From a virus: 29,747 bases of DNA. Position numbers and translations under genes: made by a program. The stretch covers positions 1-29,747 of the IMG/VR virus record IMGVR_UViG_3300017740_000048; one strand, 5' to 3'. The notes under the pieces are model-generated. The model saw nothing but the letters and a program-made list of their open reading frames with translations, did not search any database and was not told the DNA's origin. Of this stretch, positions 1 to 8,481 are shown one piece after another. The stretch's first letter is position 1. Every line of letters starts with the position of its first letter.

Positions 1-513
1 AGCTATCTTAACTACGTAGTTGAGAATTGGATGGAAGAAAATAAACTTGCTATCCAAACTGGTTTGCGTACAGAAATCGCTGAAGGATTCATGAACAACT
101 TGAAAGATTTGTTCACTGAGTCTTACATCGAAGTACCAGAATCTAAAGTTGATCTCGTTGATGAATTAGCAGAAAGCGTTGAAGAACTGGAAACAGCTCT
201 TAATCAAACAACTGCTAGATCAATCGAAATGCAGGGTGAATTAGAAGAATTGCAGCGCGAAAAAATTGTGCGTGAACATTCGTCTGATCTCGCCGAAACT
301 CAAGTTGAAAAACTTATGAAGTTGGCCGAAGATCTTGACTTCGAAGATTGGGATACTTTCTCTACGAAAGTTGTTCAAATCAAAGAATCATACTTCACCA
401 AAAAAGTAACTGATACAGCTGATATTGTAGAAGACGATGATGGATCTGATCCAGTAGCCGTTTCTTCATCAATGGAACAGTATCTTAGTGCAATCAAGAA
501 AACGCAAAAATAA
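1..513 (+). CDS. 22: Prohead core scaffold protein gp22 (5' truncated)
   Basis: Scaffolding protein of the T4 prohead core, which shapes the capsid and is later degraded by the gp21 protease. The frame is open from base 1 (SYLNYVVENW precedes the first Met), so the gene starts upstream of the window and the ATG at 31 is internal. The visible part is acidic and helical, with a coiled-coil-like stretch (DLVDELAESVEELETALNQ) and the motif GLRTEIAEGFMNNLKDLF that is typical of gp22 in marine T4-like phages. It lies directly upstream of gp23, as in T4. Identification rests on family resemblance and context. The missing N-terminus cannot be assessed. Confidence 0.88.
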   Translation, partial: SYLNYVVENWMEENKLAIQTGLRTEIAEGFMNNLKDLFTESYIEVPESKVDLVDELAESVEELETALNQTTARSIEMQGELEELQREKIVREHSSDLAETQVEKLMKLAEDLDFEDWDTFSTKVVQIKESYFTKKVTDTADIVEDDDGSDPVAVSSSMEQYLSAIKKTQK

Positions 514-526
514 TTGGGAGTCCAAA

Positions 527-1876
527 ATGCAAAATGCACAATCCTACGATAAGTTGATCGAGAAATGGGCACCGGTACTGAATGAAGAATCAGCTGGTAC
601 TATTAGCGATCATCACAGAAAAGCTGTTACTGCAGCAATTCTTGAAAACCAAGAAATCGCTCTCCGTGAGCAAGGCCTCATGGAAGCTCCAACTAACGCA
701 GCCGGCGCAGGTACTGTCGCTTCTGGCGGTGCAGCTGATAACTGGAATCCAGTTCTTATTGCACTAGTCCGTCGTGCAATGCCTAACCTAATGGCATATG
801 ACATTTGCGGTGTTCAGCCAATGTCAGGTCCAACTGGCCTCATCTTCGCGATGAAGTCACGTTATAAGACTACTCTTGCTGGCGTAACTAATGGCGACGA
901 AGCTCTGTTCAACGAAGCCGCTGTCGGTTTCTCAGGCGATTCAAACGCTACAGCTAACGGTGATCCATCAGGACTTATCGGCGTAACTGACGCCGGTGGT
1001 GACTCATCTATCGATAACGACCGTACAGGCCCAACACTTGGCGATCCATTCACAACAGCTGAAGCTGAATCACTCGGCGAAGCTGGTGGACAAGCGTTTG
1101 CTGAAATGGGTTTCACAATCGATAAAGCCACTGTGACTGCTAAGTCACGTGCTCTAAAAGCAGAATACAGCTTGGAATTGGCCCAAGACCTTAAAGCAAT
1201 TCATGGTCTTGACGCTGAAACTGAGTTGGCAAATATTCTGTCAACTGAGATCATGGCTGAAATCAACCGTGAAGTTGTACGTACAATCAACTCACAAGCC
1301 AAAACTGGCGCATCAACAACTAACACACAGCTAAACGGTGTGTTCGACATCCAAAATGATGCCGATGGTCGTTGGTCAGTTGAGAAGTTCAAGGGTCTGA
1401 TTCTTCAGATGGAGCGTGAAGCTAACGTAATTGCTAAAGAAACTCGTAGAGGAAAAGGTAACTTTGCTATCTGTTCATCTGACGTAGCTTCTGCACTTGC
1501 AGCTTCAGGTATGCTTGACTACGCACCTGCAATGAATACAGCACTGAATGTTGACGATACTGGCAACACATTTGCTGGAACTCTAAACGGTCGTATGAGA
1601 ATCTACATTGATCCATACGCAACAGGCGATTACATCAACATCGGTTATAAGGGTACAAACCCATATGACGCAGGTGTGTTCTATTGCCCATACGTTCCAC
1701 TAACAATGGTACGCGCAGTCGGTGAGGATACATTCCAGCCGAAGATTGGCTTTAAGACTCGCTACGGCATGGTCTCAAATCCATTCGTTGGTGCATCACC
1801 AGCAGACGGTTTGGCTGCCGCTAAGAGCAACCAATACTACCGTATCTTCCGCGTTGACAACATCCTCGGCGCATAA
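527..1876 (+). CDS. 23: Major capsid protein gp23
   Basis: Builds the hexameric lattice of the T4-type head. The start at 527 (MQNAQSYDKLIEKW) is chosen because GGGAG lies just upstream at 516-520. The frame is open further upstream, but that would overlap gp22. 449 residues, against about 520 in T4. The N-terminal propeptide is probably cut by the gp21 prohead protease after Glu53 (GLME|APTN), which fits the (L/I)xE consensus. Hallmark segments are WNPVLIALVRRAMPNLMAYDICGVQPM and the C-terminal FKTRYGMVSNPF. Codons are richer in C and G at third positions than in neighbouring genes, as expected for the most highly expressed phage protein. A terminator follows at 1901. Confidence 0.97.
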   Translation: MQNAQSYDKLIEKWAPVLNEESAGTISDHHRKAVTAAILENQEIALREQGLMEAPTNAAGAGTVASGGAADNWNPVLIALVRRAMPNLMAYDICGVQPMSGPTGLIFAMKSRYKTTLAGVTNGDEALFNEAAVGFSGDSNATANGDPSGLIGVTDAGGDSSIDNDRTGPTLGDPFTTAEAESLGEAGGQAFAEMGFTIDKATVTAKSRALKAEYSLELAQDLKAIHGLDAETELANILSTEIMAEINREVVRTINSQAKTGASTTNTQLNGVFDIQNDADGRWSVEKFKGLILQMEREANVIAKETRRGKGNFAICSSDVASALAASGMLDYAPAMNTALNVDDTGNTFAGTLNGRMRIYIDPYATGDYINIGYKGTNPYDAGVFYCPYVPLTMVRAVGEDTFQPKIGFKTRYGMVSNPFVGASPADGLAAAKSNQYYRIFRVDNILGA

Positions 1877-1900
1877 GGTATCGCAATAACACTTAAACTT

Positions 1901-1927
1901 GGGCGGCTTCGGCCGCCCATTTTTCTT
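1901..1927 (+). terminator. Rho-independent terminator after gene 23
   Basis: A perfect 7-bp GC stem (GGGCGGC 1901-1907, GCCGCCC 1912-1918) closes a TTCG tetraloop and is followed by a T-rich tract (ATTTTTCTTTCT from 1919). It would end gp23 transcripts and separate them from the next late gene. Confidence 0.93.
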
Positions 1928-1936
1928 TCTAATGAG

Positions 1937-1944
1937 TATAAATA
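1937..1944 (+). promoter_or_regulatory. T4-type late promoter box TATAAATA
   Basis: Exact match to the T4 late promoter element read by host polymerase with gp55/gp33/gp45. It follows the gene 23 terminator and precedes the ATG at 1950 by only five bases, so the transcript should begin at or very near that ATG. A match to an 8-mer alone is weak evidence, but the position is convincing. Confidence 0.7.
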
Positions 1945-1949
1945 GATAC

Positions 1950-2471
1950 ATGGCAGATATAACCGAAAATTTTAATTATCTTCAACCTACTAGTTTTAAG
2001 CTAACTATAGATAGGCGTAATTACCCTAATCTAGAATTCTTTTGTCAGAATGTAACACATCCTGGTATGCTCATGAGTTCTGTAGAAATGCCATATCAAA
2101 AAGTAGCTGGTGTTCCATTTCCTGGAGATAAACTAACTTTCAATGAATTATCGTGTAATGTTATTTTAGATGAAAATTTGCAAGGTTATTCAGAAATGTT
2201 TAATTGGATTAGAAGATTGCTTGATACTAATTTAGATAGAAATGTACCTACCCGGGCCCAGAGGCGCGGGAATGCAATGAACAATCCACCAACATATGCT
2301 GATGTTACACTTTCTATTTTGTCGAGTCATAATAATCTAACTAAACAAGTTCGATATATAGATTGTGTGCCTGTTGCTTTAGGCGATATCGTATTCGAAT
2401 CGACAGCTTCGGGAACAGAATTTATAGTGTTCAATGCAGCATTTAGATTTAATTATTTTGAATTAGTATAA
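1950..2471 (+). CDS. Putative tail-tube-family virion protein (gp19/gp54-like)
   Basis: A 173-residue protein beginning MADITENFNYLQPTSFKL. The pattern of PTSFKLTIDR, FFCQNVTHPGM, PFPGDKLTFNEL and VILDENLQGYSEMFNWI resembles a family of tail-tube-like structural proteins common in marine T4-like phages, so a role in tail tube or baseplate is likely. I cannot decide between tube monomer, tube initiator and an unnamed minor tube protein. The position between 23 and uvsY would also suit a gp3-type tail completion protein. The ATG at 1932 (MSINRYM...) is in frame, but the late promoter box lies inside that extension, so 1950 is preferred. Neither start has a Shine-Dalgarno. Confidence 0.6.
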   Translation: MADITENFNYLQPTSFKLTIDRRNYPNLEFFCQNVTHPGMLMSSVEMPYQKVAGVPFPGDKLTFNELSCNVILDENLQGYSEMFNWIRRLLDTNLDRNVPTRAQRRGNAMNNPPTYADVTLSILSSHNNLTKQVRYIDCVPVALGDIVFESTASGTEFIVFNAAFRFNYFELV

Positions 2472-2476
2472 TTTGA

Positions 2477-2505
2477 TTTACAAATTGACTTTTTTGTGGT
2501 ATAAT
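2477..2505 (+). promoter_or_regulatory. Early-type promoter for uvsY
   Basis: -35 TTTACA (2477-2482), 17-base spacer, extended -10 TGGTATAAT with TATAAT at 2500-2505. Only seven bases separate the -10 box from the uvsY ATG, which implies a leaderless or nearly leaderless mRNA. Confidence 0.88.
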
Positions 2506-2512
2506 ATACATT

Positions 2513-2959
2513 ATGTTTGATCTTAAAAAAATACATGAAATGTGGGCTACTGATAGCCAAATTGACAAAATGAAATTGGACGAAGCGTCACGTTTGACAC
2601 CGATGCTTCATTCTAAATATCTTTCTCTTCTTTCAACAACTAAATTGCAATTAAAGAAAGCTGAACATCAGCAAAAAATATTATTGCGTGATAAATGGCT
2701 TTGGTATAATGGTAAGATGTCGAAAGAAAAAATGGATGCACTTGGTTGGACATATGATCCAACAGATGGTCTTAAGATTCTAAAAGGTGAAATGGAGTAC
2801 TATTATAATTCTGATTTAGATATACAAAAATCAGAAGAAAAGCTTCAATACTATAAGACTCTAATAGAGGTATTAACAGAGATTATAGATAATCTCAAAT
2901 GGCGACATCAAACAATACGTAATATTATTTCATGGAAACAATTCGAGTCTGGAAACTAA
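2513..2959 (+). CDS. uvsY: UvsY recombination mediator
   Basis: Helps load UvsX recombinase onto single-stranded DNA coated with gp32. 148 residues (T4 137). The C-terminus IRNIISWKQFESGN parallels the T4 ending, and the protein is basic and helical as expected. Position directly before uvsW matches T4-like gene order. The start follows a strong promoter by seven bases and has no Shine-Dalgarno. No ATG further in offers a better ribosome site. Its last 28 bases overlap uvsW, so the two are probably translated from one mRNA. Confidence 0.92.
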   Translation: MFDLKKIHEMWATDSQIDKMKLDEASRLTPMLHSKYLSLLSTTKLQLKKAEHQQKILLRDKWLWYNGKMSKEKMDALGWTYDPTDGLKILKGEMEYYYNSDLDIQKSEEKLQYYKTLIEVLTEIIDNLKWRHQTIRNIISWKQFESGN

Positions 2960-4404
2960 ATCATTCGAATCTCTTTGTAGATTGCGAAAGCGGTATAAGC
3001 CAAGAGCTAAATGAGTTTTTCTCATTCTATGTTCCAGGTTATAAATTCATGCCAGCATTTCGCAATCGGGTATGGGATGGTAAGATACGACTTTATAGTA
3101 GATCTACGAATGAATTACCAGCAGGATTATTTTATCATTTATCTGAATTTTGTAAGAAACGTGGATATATACTAAGTCCACAATCTTCTGCGTATGGTGA
3201 TCCAAATGAACGAATCCGCATCTCTCCCTCTGACCTTGGGCTATTTTGCGATAGCCTTAATCTTCCTTTCGCTCTTCGTACCTATCAGTTTGAGTGCATT
3301 GGAGAAGCGATCACTAGAAAAAGAGCAATCCTCTTATCCCCAACAGGATCAGGAAAATCTCTAATAATCTATGCATTGCTTCGTTGGTATCTAGAAACCT
3401 ATGAAGGCAAAATACTAATTATTGTTCCTACAACATCATTGGTAGAACAGATGTATTCTGATTTTGCTCAATATGGGTATGACGTAGAAACAAATGTCCA
3501 TAGGATTTATTCTGGTAAAGATAAAGCCACCGAAAAACGCGTGATTGTAAGTACATGGCAATCAGTGCATAGATTACAGCAACAATGGTTCCAGCAATTT
3601 GGTTGTGTATTTGGAGATGAATGTCACGGATTTAAATCAAAATCATTGATGACTATTATGAACAAATGTAGTGAAGCAGAATTTAGATTTGGAACAACAG
3701 GAACATTAGATGGAGCTCAAACACATGAACTCGTACTCCAAGGTTTATTCGGTAAAATATACCGCGTTACCACAACAAAAGCCCTACAAGACAACGATAC
3801 TCTCGCCAAGCTCTCCATTAAACGAATCGTACTTGATTATGCAGAAAAAGTACGTAAGGAATTTGGTCCGAGAGCATATCAGGATGAGATCGACTACATT
3901 GTAGGTCACGAAAAACGAAATAATTTTATTAAAAATTTAGCTATAGATATGAAGGGTAACACATTAGTATTATATAACTATGTAGAGAAACATGGTAAAC
4001 CGCTTTTTAATTCGATAAGAGATAAAGCAGATTCAAGCCGTAAAGTATTTTTTGTTTCTGGAGATACACAAACTTCTGATAGAGAAGCCATTAGAGGTAT
4101 TGTTGAAAATCAAAAAGATGCCATAGTTGTGGCTTCGCTTGGAACGTTTAGTACTGGTATAAATATAAAAGAACTACACAATATTATATTTGCTTCTCCA
4201 TCAAAGTCGCAAATTAGAGTATTACAGTCAATTGGTAGAGGTTTAAGAAAAAGCAGTGATGGTACTATAACACAGTTATACGATATCACAGATGATTTGA
4301 GTTGGCAATCGCGTCAAAATTTTTGTTTATTACATTCCTATGAAAGGCTTAAAATGTATAAGAAAGAACAGTTTGATCATAAAACTTACAAGGTAAAGCT
4401 ATGA
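2932..4404 (+). CDS. uvsW: UvsW superfamily 2 DNA helicase
   Basis: RNA-DNA and branched-DNA helicase that, in T4, removes R-loops and switches origin replication to recombination-dependent replication. 490 residues (T4 503). The N-terminal region (HSNLFVDCESGISQELNEFFSF, residues 11-32) matches the small UvsW domain. Walker A is SPTGSGKS (136-143), the motif II box is GDECH (228-232), and the C-terminal helicase motif VI is QSIGRGLRKS. It overlaps uvsY by 28 bases and the next gene by four (ATGA). Some stretches (about 3181-3340 and 3770-3850) have more C-ending codons than the flanks. Confidence 0.96.
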   Translation: METIRVWKLNHSNLFVDCESGISQELNEFFSFYVPGYKFMPAFRNRVWDGKIRLYSRSTNELPAGLFYHLSEFCKKRGYILSPQSSAYGDPNERIRISPSDLGLFCDSLNLPFALRTYQFECIGEAITRKRAILLSPTGSGKSLIIYALLRWYLETYEGKILIIVPTTSLVEQMYSDFAQYGYDVETNVHRIYSGKDKATEKRVIVSTWQSVHRLQQQWFQQFGCVFGDECHGFKSKSLMTIMNKCSEAEFRFGTTGTLDGAQTHELVLQGLFGKIYRVTTTKALQDNDTLAKLSIKRIVLDYAEKVRKEFGPRAYQDEIDYIVGHEKRNNFIKNLAIDMKGNTLVLYNYVEKHGKPLFNSIRDKADSSRKVFFVSGDTQTSDREAIRGIVENQKDAIVVASLGTFSTGINIKELHNIIFASPSKSQIRVLQSIGRGLRKSSDGTITQLYDITDDLSWQSRQNFCLLHSYERLKMYKKEQFDHKTYKVKL

Positions 4405-4904
4405 TAAATCTCAAACAGCTAAAACTTGCAAATGACGAAGAAATTATTTGCGAGGTAATAACAGAGCCTACTGAAGATGCACCAGATCTTGTAATTAGAA
4501 AGGTGTTAAAACTGATGTGTGTTGACGATTATGAAAGAAATGTTAGATATTATTCATTCAAACCATGGATGTCATTTACAGAAGATGTGTCAGAATTACA
4601 AACTTTAAATTCATTACATATCATTGGCCAAATGAATCCATCGATTGATCTAACCGTACATTATGCTCAAGCCATAAAAGAAGTTGAGAACTCGACTAAA
4701 AGTCGTAAGATCTTAAATTTAGATGAAGTGTTAAGCGAAATAGATATTGATGAAATGTCTGAAGAAGAAATGGATTCGTATTTAGATTATAAGTTTGCAA
4801 AAATTAAAAATGAAAAATCAAAACCAGATCTAAAAATCGTCGACCCTATAGATTCGGGAGATACTAATATTATAAGATTTAAACCAAAGGGTACAGTACA
4901 TTAA
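4401..4904 (+). CDS. Conserved T4-like protein of unknown function
   Basis: 167 residues. The N-terminal half (INLKQLKLANDEEIICEVI ... VRYYSFKPWMSF) looks like a small beta-barrel, and similar proteins lie between uvsW and 55 in marine T4-like phages. An Sm-like fold is possible but I cannot show it. The middle and C-terminal part is acidic and helical (LNLDEVLSEIDIDEMSEEEMDSYLD) and ends in a basic tail. ATGA overlap with uvsW indicates translational coupling. No catalytic motif is visible. Confidence 0.7.
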   Translation: MINLKQLKLANDEEIICEVITEPTEDAPDLVIRKVLKLMCVDDYERNVRYYSFKPWMSFTEDVSELQTLNSLHIIGQMNPSIDLTVHYAQAIKEVENSTKSRKILNLDEVLSEIDIDEMSEEEMDSYLDYKFAKIKNEKSKPDLKIVDPIDSGDTNIIRFKPKGTVH

Positions 4905-4950
4905 ACGCGATGGTCTATCTCTCTCCCCCAAAGCATGCTTTATTATACCA

Positions 4951-4958
4951 TATAAATA
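4951..4958 (+). promoter_or_regulatory. T4-type late promoter box TATAAATA upstream of gene 55
   Basis: Exact TATAAATA in the 156-base gap between the unknown gene and gene 55, about 50 bases before the early promoter. It would give gene 55 a second, gp55-dependent promoter. A perfect 12-bp palindrome AAAGCATGCTTT (4930-4941) lies just upstream. Its arms leave no loop, so I do not call it a terminator. Confidence 0.5.
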
Positions 4959-5005
4959 GGCTTTTGTACACCAAAAAACGCACATACATAGAAAAAAAAT
5001 AACTG

Positions 5006-5034
5006 TTTACATTTGAAGCCCACTGTGGTATAAT
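5006..5034 (+). promoter_or_regulatory. Early-type promoter for gene 55 operon
   Basis: -35 TTTACA (5006-5011), 17-base spacer, extended -10 TGTGGTATAAT with TATAAT at 5029-5034. Transcription would start near 5041 and give a leader of about 20 bases with AAGGAG at 5048-5053 before the ATG at 5061. Confidence 0.9.
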
Positions 5035-5060
5035 AACCTATATTATGAAGGAGAAGACTA

Positions 5061-5654
5061 ATGGCACGTTCAAAAAGAGCAAGTATCCATTATGTAAATA
5101 ACGCAGAATTTTCCCAAGCCGTGGTTGATTACGTATCTGTAGTTCAAGAAGCTAAAAAAAATTCACAAGTTCTGCCCATTGTACCTGACTATATTGCTCA
5201 GTGTTTCTTACGAATCGCTGAAGGTTTGTCTCACAAATCTAATTTTATTCGCTACACATATCGCGAAGAGATGGTTATGGATGCGGTCGAGAATTGTTTA
5301 AAAGCTATCGAAAACTATGATATTGAAGCAGCTACACGCACAGGAAAACCAAACGCATTTGCATATTTTACACAAATTACTTGGTATGCCTTTCTTAGAA
5401 GAATCGCAAAAGAAAAGAAACAACAAGACATTAAAATTAAATATCTTACAAAATCTGGCATTGAAAGCTTTATCGATAATGAATTAGGTGATGAAATGAC
5501 TCAACAAGTTGTTGGAGCTTTTGTCGATACTTTACGTGATCGTATTGAGAAAGTACGATACGTTGATACTGAGGTAAAACAATTTGTAAAAGAAGAAAAA
5601 AAGAAGCGAAGAACTAGATCAGTAGATTCTGATTTAATGGATTTTTTAAAATGA
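5061..5654 (+). CDS. 55: Late-transcription sigma factor gp55
   Basis: Recognises the TATAAATA late promoter as the sigma-like subunit on host RNA polymerase. 197 residues (T4 185). The core FIRYTYREEMVMDAVENCL and AFAYFTQITWYAFLRRIAKEKKQ is the sigma region 2-like segment that defines the family. The tail is highly basic (KEEKKKRRTRS) and ends SVDSDLMDFLK, a hydrophobic/acidic ending like the peptides that tie gp55 and gp43 to the sliding clamp. A good AAGGAG precedes the start. The stop overlaps gene 47 by four bases, so sigma and nuclease are co-expressed. Confidence 0.95.
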   Translation: MARSKRASIHYVNNAEFSQAVVDYVSVVQEAKKNSQVLPIVPDYIAQCFLRIAEGLSHKSNFIRYTYREEMVMDAVENCLKAIENYDIEAATRTGKPNAFAYFTQITWYAFLRRIAKEKKQQDIKIKYLTKSGIESFIDNELGDEMTQQVVGAFVDTLRDRIEKVRYVDTEVKQFVKEEKKKRRTRSVDSDLMDFLK

Positions 5655-6712
5655 AAGTAGCAGTACTCAATGACACACATTGCGGCATACGTAACTCTTC
5701 CGAAATCTTTCTCGAAAATGCAGGGAAATTTTACTCAGAAATCTTTTTTCCTTACTGTCAAGAAAACGGGATCGAACAAATCTTACACTTGGGCGACTAT
5801 TATGACCATAGGAAATTTGTAAACTTTAAAGCATTAAATCATAATCGTAAAGTCTTTTTAGATCCTCTTCGTAAATATGGTATGAAAATGGATATTATAC
5901 CAGGTAATCACGATACGTACTTTAAAAATACAAATGACTTAAATTCTTTGAAAGAATGCCTTGGTCATTATATGAATGAAATCCATATTGTGATGGAACC
6001 TACAGTTATGGAATATGGTTCGTTAAAGATTGCACTTTTGCCTTGGATTAATGCAGAAAACTATCAATCATCTATGAAATTTGTAGCTGAATGTAAAGCT
6101 GATTGGTTGGGCGGTCATTTAGAACTGCAAGGTTTTGAGGTTATGCGTGGTTTAAAAAACGAGCATGGCCAAGATGCATCTCCATTTAAAAGATTTGAGC
6201 AAGTACTAACTGGTCACTATCATATACAATCTAAGAAAGACAATATTTGGTATCTTGGTTCTCAACTGGAATTTTTTTGGAATGATGCACATGAAGATAA
6301 ACACTTTGCAGTAATTGATACTGAAACTCGAGAGATTATTCAAATAAAAAATCCATACACTTTATTCGAAAAAATAGTGTACAATGATAACGAAACAGAG
6401 TATAATAACTATGATGTTTCGCACTTAGATAATAAATTTGTAAAGATTGTTGTTGTTAATAAAGCAGATCAATTTACGTTTGATCGATTTGTTGATCGCA
6501 TTCAAAACCGAGATATTTACGAATTAAAAATTGCTGAAAATTTCAGTGAGTTTATAGGTGAAAACGTTGATGATGACAATATGAGTTTTGACGATACCCA
6601 AGATATTGTTGATACTTATATTGATGCTGTTGAAACAGAGCTTGATAAAAACAAAATTAAAAATCAAGTTCGCGAATTAATGATTGAAGCACAAGCGCTT
6701 GAGGTTGCATGA
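5651..6712 (+). CDS. 47: Recombination nuclease gp47 (Mre11/SbcD family)
   Basis: Nuclease subunit of the gp46/gp47 complex that resects double-strand ends and degrades host DNA. 353 residues (T4 339). Metallophosphoesterase motifs are NDTHCG (D8, H10), GDYYDHR (D49, D52, H53), GNHD (N86, H87, D88) and the distal GHYH. The C-terminal region after about residue 260 is acidic and probably docks on gp46. It overlaps gene 55 by four bases (ATGA) and gene 46 by four, so the 55-47-46 genes form one tightly coupled operon. Confidence 0.96.
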   Translation: MKVAVLNDTHCGIRNSSEIFLENAGKFYSEIFFPYCQENGIEQILHLGDYYDHRKFVNFKALNHNRKVFLDPLRKYGMKMDIIPGNHDTYFKNTNDLNSLKECLGHYMNEIHIVMEPTVMEYGSLKIALLPWINAENYQSSMKFVAECKADWLGGHLELQGFEVMRGLKNEHGQDASPFKRFEQVLTGHYHIQSKKDNIWYLGSQLEFFWNDAHEDKHFAVIDTETREIIQIKNPYTLFEKIVYNDNETEYNNYDVSHLDNKFVKIVVVNKADQFTFDRFVDRIQNRDIYELKIAENFSEFIGENVDDDNMSFDDTQDIVDTYIDAVETELDKNKIKNQVRELMIEAQALEVA

Positions 6713-8421
6713 TTAATTTTAATAAACTTCGTTATAAAAACTTTCTTTCTTCTGGAAATACATTTACTGAAATTAACTTAAATGAATATAAAACAACATT
6801 AGTAGTAGGAGGTAATGGTGCAGGCAAATCAACAATGCTTGATGCTTTGTCTTTTAGTCTTTTTGGTAAGCCACACAGAAATATTAATAAACCTCAATTG
6901 GTCAATTCAATCAATGGCAAGGGTTGTGTGGTTGAAGTTGAGTTTTCTATTGGACAAGGCCAATTCAAAATAATTCGTGGTATTAAACCACAGATATTTG
7001 AGATTTGGAAAAATGGCACGATGATTAATCAATCGTCTCATTCAAAGGAATACCAAAAAATTCTAGAATCAAATATTTTAAAATTAAATCATAAATCGTT
7101 TCATCAAGTTGTCGTATTAGGTTCTTCATCTTTTATTCCATTCATGCAGTTATCTGCTTGGGTACGAAGAGAAGTAATTGAAGATCTACTTGATATTAAC
7201 GTTTTCTCGAAAATGAATATTCTTTTAAGAGAAAAATCAAATATTTTAAAACAACGATTATCTGATATTGAACACACACAAGAAATAAACAAAACAAAAA
7301 TAGAAACACAAAACAAATATATTCGCGATATTACAGCTCTTACAAATGAAAGTAGGAACCAATATGAACTTAAGATACATGCATCGCAGAATCTCATCGA
7401 TGAATTACAGGCTAAGAATAGTGAGCTTAGCGTCGGACTCGATGAATCTGTATCAGAAGCCGATGAAAGGCTACGATCTTTACAGGATAGGAAACAGGAC
7501 CTACTCCTCCGAAGTCAAGATAGGCAGACGCGTCTCAGCCACGTCGGCATGCGGATCACCTTTTTCGAAGAGAATGAGACGTGTCCCGTATGCGACCAAG
7601 CCATTTCAGACGGCCATAAACATGAGATTTTACAGTCAACTAAAGAATCTCAGGATCGGGGGAAGGCAGCGCTCAAGCAAATCGGAGTTGAAGGCCAAGG
7701 CGTGGAATCGGAGATTAAAGAACAGACTAGCGTACTTTCAACGCTTCGAGATAGGGTACATCAACTCACTACCAACTCGCAAGAGATTTCGAAACTCCAA
7801 CGTGACGTCGTAGAATTCCAAAAGTTTTTAGATAAAGAAGTCTCAGTAGATTTAGATAAAGCAAAACTTGAGTTAGTTGAACATCAAGAAGCAAAATCTG
7901 AATTACTAGAAGAAAAACTAAAACTATCTGAACAATTTAATTATAATACAGTAATTAATGAAATGTTAAAAGATACAGGCATCAAAACAAAAATTATTAA
8001 ACAGTATTTGCCTGTTATGAATCAACTAATCAATAAGTATTTACAAGTTCTAGACTTCTTTGTGCATTTTAATCTTGACGAATCATTTCAAGAAACAATT
8101 CGTTCTCGTCATCGCGATGAATTTACATATGCATCGTTTTCAGAAGGAGAAAAACAAAGAATTGACTTGGCTCTTTTATTTACATGGCGACAGATTGCTA
8201 AAATGAAAAACTCTGTTGCAACAAATCTTCTAGTTCTTGACGAAACATTTGATTCTAGTTTAGACCATGAAGGAATTGAAAATCTATTAAAGATTTTGCA
8301 TACACTTGACAATGATACTAATGTATTTGTTATATCACATAAAGGCGAAGTACTTGATGGAAAATTTAACACTAAAATTGAGTTTAAGAAAGAAAAGAAT
8401 TTTAGTAAAATGGTTGCCTAA
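6709..8421 (+). CDS. 46: Recombination ATPase gp46 (Rad50/SbcC family)
   Basis: ABC-type ATPase partner of gp47. 570 residues (T4 560). Walker A is GGNGAGKST (34-42). A zinc hook CPVC (C292, C295) sits at the tip of a long coiled coil. The signature is SEGEKQR (478-484) and Walker B is LLVLDE (D511, E512), followed by the D-loop SLD and the switch His in ISHK. The coiled-coil and hook section encoded by about 7400-7810 differs sharply from the rest of the gene: GC rises to 43-60% per 60-base line against about 20-30% on either side, and codons such as AGG, CGG, GGG and CTC appear. The ATPase ends look like their neighbours. Confidence 0.97.
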   Translation: MINFNKLRYKNFLSSGNTFTEINLNEYKTTLVVGGNGAGKSTMLDALSFSLFGKPHRNINKPQLVNSINGKGCVVEVEFSIGQGQFKIIRGIKPQIFEIWKNGTMINQSSHSKEYQKILESNILKLNHKSFHQVVVLGSSSFIPFMQLSAWVRREVIEDLLDINVFSKMNILLREKSNILKQRLSDIEHTQEINKTKIETQNKYIRDITALTNESRNQYELKIHASQNLIDELQAKNSELSVGLDESVSEADERLRSLQDRKQDLLLRSQDRQTRLSHVGMRITFFEENETCPVCDQAISDGHKHEILQSTKESQDRGKAALKQIGVEGQGVESEIKEQTSVLSTLRDRVHQLTTNSQEISKLQRDVVEFQKFLDKEVSVDLDKAKLELVEHQEAKSELLEEKLKLSEQFNYNTVINEMLKDTGIKTKIIKQYLPVMNQLINKYLQVLDFFVHFNLDESFQETIRSRHRDEFTYASFSEGEKQRIDLALLFTWRQIAKMKNSVATNLLVLDETFDSSLDHEGIENLLKILHTLDNDTNVFVISHKGEVLDGKFNTKIEFKKEKNFSKMVA

Positions 8422-8424
8422 CTA

Positions 8425-8453
8425 TGTACAATGCTATGTACATGTGGTATAAT
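8425..8453 (+). promoter_or_regulatory. Early-type promoter for gene 45
   Basis: -35 TGTACA (8425-8430), 17-base spacer, extended -10 TGTGGTATAAT with TATAAT at 8448-8453. It starts right after the gene 46 stop. Expected start near 8460, followed by GAGG (8472-8475). Confidence 0.9.
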
Positions 8454-8481
8454 AACTACTATATTAATAATGAGGTATATG

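Noticed and set aside
1932-1949. Upstream ATG 1932 (MSINRYM) as start of the tail-tube-like gene
   Set aside because: The late promoter box overlaps this extension, so the codon would not be in the main late transcript, and it has no Shine-Dalgarno.
2485-2490. TTGACT as the -35 box of the uvsY promoter
   Set aside because: It is only nine bases from TATAAT. TTTACA at 2477-2482 has the 17-base spacing shared by the other eight promoters.
4158-4165. TATAAATA inside uvsW, and another at 11048-11055 inside gene 62, as late promoters
   Set aside because: Both lie deep in coding sequence of an AT-rich genome and no late gene follows them. Chance matches are expected.
4930-4941. Palindrome AAAGCATGCTTT followed by TATT as a terminator
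   Set aside because: A perfect palindrome leaves no loop for an RNA hairpin, the stem would be AT-rich, and the T tract is broken. At most it is a protein-binding site.
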